Of a stretch of 64,000 nt of DNA, positions 57,891 through 64,000 are shown piece by piece. The notes below the pieces were generated by a model, which was given only the letters and a program-made list of their open reading frames with translations, was not told the DNA's origin and ran no database searches. The translations under genes and the position numbers were made by a program. The stretch is from Pholiota molesta (taxonomy: Eukaryota; Basidiomycota; Agaricomycetes; Agaricales; Strophariaceae): contig JACGCK010000013.1 of assembly GCA_014925825.1 (NCBI GenBank), positions 434,001 to 498,000 of the forward strand. The letters run 5' to 3'. The stretch's first letter is position 1. Every line of letters starts with the position of its first letter.

Positions 57891-58995
57891 ATGGACGTTA
57901 TCGCAGGATTCAAAGACAGGAGATTGCCTCCGTTATTGATCCAAGTGGGTGTCTATTTGTCGCCATGTATCCAACACCCCTGAATTGCCTACAACGCTTG
58001 GTATGTATAATCAATTGTTGACGTTGGATACACAGCCGTCGCTGCATTTGCACCCCTCCTCAAGGCGAAGAAGAATTACATCCGCGAGATACCCAAGAAA
58101 TCGTTCAAGTATGGGCTACGGACAGACACCAGGTACCGCTTCTAGCCCATGGCCTGCCAAAATACATTTTGTCTAGCACTCATTCGACTTCTACGAATCT
58201 ATCATAGCTAGACGTGTTCTACCCACTGACGCCAACAGAGAAGAAATCGCCCATCCTGTTCTTCATCTACGGCGGCGGGTTCAACACGGGCGACCGCAGT
58301 ATCTCCCCGAAGACCTTCGGCTCGTATACGCATGCGTGGGCGCGTTCTTCGCGCGCAAAGGGTACGTCGTGGTCATCCCGGACTACCGCCTTGTCCCGCA
58401 CGTCGCGTTCCCCGGCGCAGCGGAGGACGTGCGCGACGCCGTGCGCTGGGTCACGCAGAACACCGAGAACCTGGTGTCCGCGGGCTCGCCCCGGCCGGAC
58501 GTCGATAACCTCATCCTGATGGGGCACTCCGCGGGCGCGGCGCACGTCGCGACGCTGCTGTTCCACCCCCAGGTGCTGTCCCCAGAGGACGCGCTCTGGT
58601 CTAAGATAACCGCTGCGGTGCTTGAGTCGCCGCCGTACGACCTCTCGGGGATGACTTTGGACTGGCCCACCGCTCACGTGCACGCGACGTACTGGGGCGG
58701 CACCTTGGATCAGGCAAAGGCGGCCGACCCGCTGCATCTGTATCGGCAGCTCCCGATATCCACCGTTGAGAAGCTCCCAAAGCTGTTGATGGTTGAGGGA
58801 GAGCTCGAGCCAGACTGGCTGATTGATGCTGGGAGAGTCTTCCGGGATGAAGTCAGAGAGAGGACGGGACAGGAACCCAGAAGGATCGTCGCAGTCGGTC
58901 ATAATCATATCAGTCTCAATTGGGCGCTCAGCACCGGGGAAGGAGAGCAGTGGGCCGAGGAAGTGGCTGAATGGCTTGGAAAAATACAAAATTAA
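57891..58995 (+). CDS. Alpha/beta-hydrolase fold-3 esterase-like protein
   Basis: Likely start at 57891 (MDVIAGFKDRRLPPLL). Introns at 58001-58035 and 58133-58207 lead to LDVFYPLTPTEKKSPILFFI, the oxyanion-loop motif YGGGFNTGD, GAFFARKGYVVVIPDYRLVP, FPGAAEDVRDAVRWVTQN, the nucleophile elbow LILMGHSAGAAHVATLLF near 58515, and the catalytic His region VAVGHNHISLNWALSTGEG near 58895. The family includes esterases, lipases and kynurenine formamidase-like enzymes; the substrate is not deducible. The usual His of HGGG is Tyr here, as in some fungal members. Slips near 58124 and 58331 each need one base (the second in GGCTC, probably a missing C). It ends KIQN with TAA at 58993-58995, 112 bp from the convergent next gene. 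Confidence 0.8.
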
Positions 58996-59107
58996 GTTAG
59001 AGTTAGACGCAGATGCGCTTGGCTTTGAGCTGGTTGAATGACTCTGGATCCCGTTAGAAATATGGTATGACGATGTAGTACATATGTAGAACATGTTTCG
59101 TTTAGAA

Positions 59108-60344
59108 TCACGTATCATAGTCCCCGATGACAGTGCCTATCTTTTTTCCTTCAGAAGATAACGCCTTGTCGACAATAGCGCTCGCTATGGCCACATCTTG
59201 CAAACCAATGCCGACTGACTTGAAGATCGTAACCGGGCCAGAAAAGTTGAGGTTGTCGCTCCGTGCCCTCCATTTAGATGATAGCTCATGATAGGGGACC
59301 AGAGCAACCTGTCCATGTTCATCCATCGGAATAAGCTCCCCGATCTCTGTCATCTGCTCGGGTGTGATGTGAGCGTCAATAAGCTCTCCGGCTTCATGCA
59401 GACAGGCTTCTCTTGAATCCACGAGGAGCTTGGGGTATATTGATACATTTCCATCCCTTGGATAAGGTTGCGTAGACCGTAAAATAAGATCCTTGTCCAC
59501 TTCTCGCATGTTCGGTGTGTAGCTCCCAATCAAAATGACATGGGTACCTGTTTTGACCCACGAAGAGGGAAATAGAGGTATTGTGGAAGATGTAGCGGCG
59601 ATGATGATATCTGCGGACTTCACGAAGGATTCAACGATGTAGAGATCGTCATTCGATGTGAGTAGGGATATGTCAACCTGGGGAAACGTAGACGCCAACG
59701 CGGTTTTGAGGGACAATGCGCGCTCGTTAAGTGTTCGATTGACAATGATACAACGAGAGATTGAAGGGAATTTTCGGAGATGCAGGTCGAGATGAGAGGC
59801 GATCTGCTGGCCCGCCCCATATGCGACCAGTGTCTGTGGATCAGAGGGTCCCACCAGACTCGTAGATAGAAGAGAACCTATAGCACCAGAAACAAGGGAT
59901 GCTATCAGATTTGTGAAGTGGAAACGCAAGATTAAGTCACGAACCAGCAGCATTCCGCAGCGCAGTCAATTTACGGGCGTTTACTACCGCCTTCACACCT
60001 CCTGTCTTTTCGTCCAAGACTATGGTGGTACCAGGAAGTCCCCGGGAATCACCCTTGGAACTCGGGACGGACACGATCTTGACAGCTGTATCACCGCCAG
60101 TCAAATTTGACGTCAAAGACCCTTCTGGGGGATCTTGCAAGGAGCCAATGCGAGCCGGCATAAAAAGGACAGTATGGTTGTTTGTCTGAATACTCAATCG
60201 AGGTGGCATAGAGATGGAATTTGAAGGTCGAGGATGTACCGATAGGCGTCCGAAGACTTGTGCCATTAGGAGCTGTAAATCTTGTGGTAGCATCGTCGAC
60301 GCTACCGTGTCTACATCGTTTCCTGAGAGCACAAGAAGGGACAT
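59108..60344 (-). CDS. Ornithine cyclodeaminase / mu-crystallin family protein
   Basis: The ATG at 60342-60344 gives MSLLVLSGNDVDTVASTMLP. The N-terminal dimerisation part continues with MPARIGSLQDPPEGSLTSNL, AVKIVSVPSSKGDSRGLPGT and VLDEKTGGVKAVVNARKLTA. A 60-bp intron (donor GTTCGT near 59953, acceptor near 59893) splits Gly-Ser in NAAGSLLST. The Rossmann domain reads PQTLVAYGAGQQIASHLDLH, RCIIVNRTLNERALSLK, SADIIIAATSSTIPLFPSSW and HVILIGSYTPNMREVDKDLI. It ends with TIFKSVGIGLQDVAIASAIV and GDYDT at 59108. Members bind NAD(P)H and include ornithine cyclodeaminase, alanine dehydrogenases and ketimine reductases; which reaction applies cannot be decided here. Apart from the intron it reads without frame breaks. 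It is tail-to-tail with the hydrolase, suggesting only neighbourhood. Confidence 0.88.
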
Positions 60345-60899
60345 TGAGCGTCGTATCGATTAAAGTGATTGTGGTTGGAAATAAGCCGCATTGCGCCCCT
60401 AATCTTTATGTCAATGATTGCGGCGGCGGCCCGGCTCAACCGTATGTTGCCCCACAAGTGTCGGTGGACGACAGCAGGAATGTAAGGATTCAATGACAGT
60501 CATATGCATGCAGAACAGCGAAAAACCATTTTAATTTACATTAAGTCCGAGGAAAACAAAAGGCACCGTTATGACCCTTGAGCTTTAGCTCTACGCCTCT
60601 GTGGAATATGATCTGCTTTCTGCCCCGTTTGCATTGCGTGCCGCGAATGTGTTGAACGCAATATGCGTATTTGCAAAAGAGCCACCCTGGAGGTCCTTTG
60701 CTGCGATCCGTCGTAGGTTGAGAATTAGTCGCGCACCCTGTGAGAACAAGATTCGTATTAAGCTATCCCAAATACAGTCCCAGAGTTAAAGTCCCAGACC
60801 ACTCACCGAAAGTGATAAAATCATGATGAACCATCTAGTTTGTTGGAAAAGTAGAGCAAATTAATAATCCAAATGCCGGACGGATTTGAAGGGTCGCAC
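60345..60899. other. Intergenic region, no gene seen
   Basis: About 550 bp holding the 5' flank of the cyclodeaminase-family gene and possibly the last exon of the membrane-protein gene to the right. No motif stands out. Confidence 0.4.
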
Positions 60900-61913
60900 T
60901 CACAAGTGGAAATAGCCTCCAAATACACTCATGGCAGGTATAAGATTTTTCAGCATGAGCAGATTCCCTGATACTAGAAGACCAGCCATGCCGTTAGTAT
61001 ACCTAATAGAGTCTAGCGATGATTCAAGAGAAAAAGAGCTAAAGAGCTCACCAAAAACAATGAAGAAATACAGTATCCCGTCTTTAAACATTGATAAAAT
61101 TATTGGAGATTTGAACTCGAAGTCATTCGCATATGACGTTCGATGGATTTCTCTTTGATTTTTCAGCGGTCTCCACAGCTTGTAAAGGGTAAGGAAAAAT
61201 AAAAGCCCTACAGGAACATTCAAGGAAGGTTCGTCGCAATAGATTTGTCATGAGGTCCAAAACATACCACTATTGGTTAGAAAGGGCGCCCTTCAAGAGA
61301 TGTATGTCAGTCTATAGGAACCAATGGGCCACAAAGAAAAACCGCACCATGCTAGTGTCTGAAATGTATTAGAATGTGGGTCCAGCCAGACCTTGGTATC
61401 GCAGTCAGGCAGTCCATTAGGAGATATCGAAACGTTGAGTGCGTTACGAGCGTCTGGGATCGTAACATGAACGGTCGTTACCATCTCGCCCTGTAAATTC
61501 GATAAAGTTCCAAAGAAGATTGCGAAGTTGAGAGTGAACATACGACAAATTCCACTGTAAAAAAAATTGTTAAAACGTCAGCTCTGTATACTATTCGGGA
61601 ACTAAAGCCAACGCGTACCTGTGAACATAATCAAAAGCAAGATACCCACTGGGTAAAGGCTCGACTTCAACATACAGTGATTATCAAGCAAAGGGGGTAC
61701 CGACTTTGCCACGAGTTGCCATATAGCGCCCAGACTCGAATGAAGAAAATCAGGCTAATAAAGGGAATTAGCAGGACATATCCTCCAATGAGAGAAGGTC
61801 CGGCCCCAGTCAGCAAGCGATGATGCATATAGTCAAAAGGGAGAATTGCCTACAAGCCATAGTACCACCAATACGCTTGACAACTACTCATGTACGTTAA
61901 AAACAGTCGACAT
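60900..61913 (-). CDS. DUF6533-like multi-pass membrane protein, incomplete
   Basis: Minus-strand exons show consecutive hydrophobic segments: AILPFDYMHHRLLTGAG, GGYVLLIPFISLIFFIRVWA followed by LYGNSW, GICRMFTLNFAIFFGTLSNL, a long polar loop, VPVGLLFFLTLYKLWRPLKN and IILSMFKDGILYFFIVFG. This order (RVWALYG after a helix, a loop, then a helix ending in KLWR, then a segment like KDSILYF-(V/I)-VF) matches Agaricomycete seven-helix DUF6533 proteins, of unknown function. The first helices are missing or not recognisable; an ATG at 61911-61913 (MSTVFN) could be a 5' exon. Several boundaries lack clean splice sites or hit stops, so it may be a decayed copy. The end is uncertain; the last open exon runs to about 60900. 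Confidence 0.45.
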
Positions 61914-62407
61914 TATTGTTACTTCTGTACCCAATCCATATCCGTACAGCCAGTAGTGACTTACTCCTTGAAAGGTTCATCGTCAGATTCGACTAGGTGT
62001 AGTCATGATGAGATTGGATTTACATGTTGCGAGAGTTGGTGATAGTGATAGTATTATACACAGCGTTGCCCCGTCCCAGAGCGCCGTGTCCCGAAAGTTA
62101 TCCCAGTACATGTGAGCTAACTAAGTACCTTTGCTTCCGGACCTCGAGTATTGCAACCACACCAAGCAGTCCCCCCAGCTTTCGCCTGGACGTCAATGTG
62201 GCCCCTCCTCCCGAAGTATTAAGAGACTATCCTGTTACCACTTGTACTTTCTTCATAGTGGGCTATTACCCAGTCAAATGGGCATGACGGAATGAGCACT
62301 GGACCATATATGGCTAAGACTTCGTGCATGAATTTTTGCGAGCAGGCCAATGGTGTCCCTTTCACCAATCAGTGTGCATAGTTTGTTCACAGGTTCCAGT
62401 GACTTGA
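61914..62407. other. Intergenic region, no gene seen
   Basis: About 490 bp between the membrane-protein remnant and the retrotransposon tail. Short frames only. Confidence 0.4.
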
Positions 62408-63020
62408 TTAGCCCCAATATGGGAGTTCAGCATCAAGTTTGCTTGCAAACTCAGTTCTCAGTGCGACAATCTCCTCACTACCCATGCACTCTAGTAGGGT
62501 GTGTTCTGGGGATTCAATAAGCACTTTGCAGAACCTGCACAATCTCTTATCTCGTGGGACTTTTTGGGCGTCTATGCTCTGTGTGACGAAGTCATTCCAG
62601 TGTGAGAGGGTGGCACAACAGGATCAGGAAGGTGACCTGAGTGTATCCCTCACCGTCTTTTTTGGGCTTTAGCCTGTTATGTAGAAGGTACAGTTTCGTG
62701 TTGTCATCTGCTGGTAGTGCAACAAGATATTTTAGGGATTCAAGTGTGATCAGCAGAAATTGAAACTTAAGTGGTATTAGTCTAGTCTCGTGAATAACAT
62801 GACATTGATGGAGTTATTTGGGAGTCTGAGTAGGCACCATATAAATGTGAGCTGAACCTCCTACAGGCTTTTGAGGTGGCTCTGGGTGATATCCAGGCAT
62901 ATGTTTATCTCCGCTCCATGTGTGAGATGGGGATCAATCAAGGCCATGTATAGTGGTAGGCCTTCATCTGGCAGGAGTAGCCCAATGATTGATTCCATCC
63001 CAAGGATGAGTCCTCCGTTC
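62408..63020 (-). pseudogene. Non-LTR retrotransposon (LINE) reverse-transcriptase C-terminal remnant
   Basis: The minus strand reads GLILGMESIIGLLLPDEGLP, then LYMALIDPHLTHGAEINICL, LKSL-stop-EVQLTF, LLRLPNNSINVMLFTRLD, LESLKYLVALPADDTKLYLL, LSHWNDFVTQSIDAQKVPR and a zinc-knuckle-like end RLCRFCKVLIESPEHTLLEC (C-x2-C-x8-H-x4-C), finishing LPYWG and TAA. This is the region after the reverse-transcriptase domain of basidiomycete LINE-type elements. In-frame stops and frame changes, plus absence of the catalytic part, mark it as decayed and 5'-truncated. Confidence 0.65.
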
Positions 63021-63180
63021 TGTCATGCTTTGCTCACTTTTTTCTCATAGCGAGATTTGAAGATATTATGTATACAGTATCTACAGTAGTACAGGTGACT
63101 ACGATACTTTTAGGAGTGAGTCTGATGTCTACATGTCCTGCCTTGACTAATTTCCCTGCATGAACGAGGTGATAGTGACC

Positions 63181-63480
63181 TCATGTGGGACCAACATAGG
63201 TGTAAGGGCGGCAGGAGGAGTAGAGGCGGAGGTGATAGGAATGGCCAGTGTCGCCTCCAGTGTCCACACTCTTTTTGATGTCGTCGAGGGAGGTGACTTG
63301 GAAGAAGTCGTCCATAGGGCTCGACATGGCGAGGGTCTGGCACTGTGTCAGCCAAAGTGTATCACATTGTTCAGAAGACGACTCACCCAGACTCTTGGTA
63401 GCGGGCGTTCCACGAGGTGGGCGAGAGGTGGGCTCCTCAGGTTGCAGCATGCCGTTAAAGTACTGGAGGGTGGCGGCCAT
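63181..63480 (-). CDS. Unidentified open frame
   Basis: Open from about 63580 with the first ATG at 63478-63480 (MAATLQYFNGMLQPEEPTSR), then AMSSPMDDFFQVTSLDDIKK, ending YVGPT with TGA at 63181. No family is recognised. It lies just upstream, in the same direction, of the LINE remnant and could be a degraded element ORF or chance. The complementary strand also has a long open frame, which lowers confidence. Confidence 0.2.
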   Translation of the reverse strand: MAATLQYFNGMLQPEEPTSRPPRGTPATKSLGESSSEQCDTLWLTQCQTLAMSSPMDDFFQVTSLDDIKKSVDTGGDTGHSYHLRLYSSCRPYTYVGPT

Positions 63481-63580
63481 CCTGAGATCGTCCGATCCAT
63501 CCTCAACAATGTTGCCGGTGGGGATCCCACTTTCGTTGGGGAGGGTTATTGAGGCTAGCGATGGGGCGCATCTGCGTTGG

Positions 63581-64000
63581 GGGGGAGTCTTATCGATGGC
63601 TGATCAGGCGATAACACCCTCTACTGGCGCAGCTAGCAGCGACGGGTTGAATTCGGGTCGATTGAGGCAGTGGTTAGGCATACTAGGATTGTTTTAGGTG
63701 GGTAGACAACTGTAGGGAGAGGGAGAGCGGGGGGCAGGGGACCAGTGGTCGTTATCGATGGGAGCTGATGGCACTGATAAGAGGCCGGTGCCAGCACACT
63801 ACGTCTTCCAACTACGCGAGGTGCGTTATACAGGGCCTGGGGTGTGCAACATCACAGAGAGGGGCGTCTACGAGGGTGTGTATGTATGATTTGTGGTGGT
63901 TGTAGGTAAGGAGCGCAGCCGGCGACAGTGTGAGGTCTGTCACTGCGGCATTCGGCCCTCCGTCTCACGTATTTATGGGAAATTTTACATATACCGCCCA
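63581..64000. other. Right edge, nothing recognised
   Basis: About 420 bp of G-rich sequence up to the window edge with no supported coding, repeat or structural RNA. Confidence 0.4.

Noticed and set aside
57446..58021. Plus-strand frame of 191 codons upstream of the hydrolase
   Set aside because: It overlaps the hydrolase first exon in another frame, shows no domain, and has low-complexity basic composition.
1..64000. CRISPR arrays, operons or Shine-Dalgarno sites
   Set aside because: None seen; the window is eukaryotic with spliceosomal introns.

Overview
The window reads as nuclear DNA of a mushroom-forming basidiomycete (Agaricomycetes). Genes carry many short GT..AG introns of about 35-70 bp. 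The gene families are fungal (Msb1/Mug8 morphogenesis protein, OPT transporter, fungalysin, F-box protein), and several are typical of Agaricomycetes: Plavaka-type DNA transposases, DUF6532-like proteins, an NB-ARC/TPR NLR and a DUF6533-like membrane protein. No CRISPR array, operon or prokaryotic feature is present.

Left part (1-32 kb, resident genes): a left-truncated Msb1/Mug8 gene (-), a small single-pass membrane protein (-), an oligopeptide transporter (-), a 4-kb gene-poor stretch, condensin SMC2 (-), a divergent DUF262 gene with a polyQ tail (+), an F-box protein (+), a 5-oxoprolinase-type gene with only the HyuA half (-), a 2.4-kb gene-poor stretch, and an intact 1,091-residue NLR (+).

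Middle part (32.7-52.5 kb): a nested transposon island. Outer element A (32747-52467) is bounded by inverted repeats beginning CATCAGGAAAACCCT and by a 2-bp GA duplication. Its Plavaka transposase gene (-) is split by two later insertions. One is a second Plavaka-like element B (36439-43562; ends CATCAGGAACAAGTGA; TG duplication). The other is a 3.68-kb giant palindrome (44377-48057) flanked by a 7-bp duplication, AGTCACC. Conceptual removal of each insertion rejoins the transposase frame. A and B carry the same gene set in the same order: a DUF6532-like gene divergent from the transposase, the transposase, then a small Ser/Pro-rich plus coiled-coil protein. This shared cassette is the best candidate in the window for an under-described system.

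Right part (52.5-64 kb): a secreted M36 metalloprotease (+), an alpha/beta-hydrolase (+) convergent with an ornithine cyclodeaminase/mu-crystallin family protein (-), a degenerate multi-pass membrane protein (-), and a decayed non-LTR retrotransposon tail (-).

Caveat for every gene model: most conserved genes here need single-base corrections, nearly all of them one base missing from a short homopolymer. I read these as assembly errors rather than mutations, so the models are spans with approximate exon structure.
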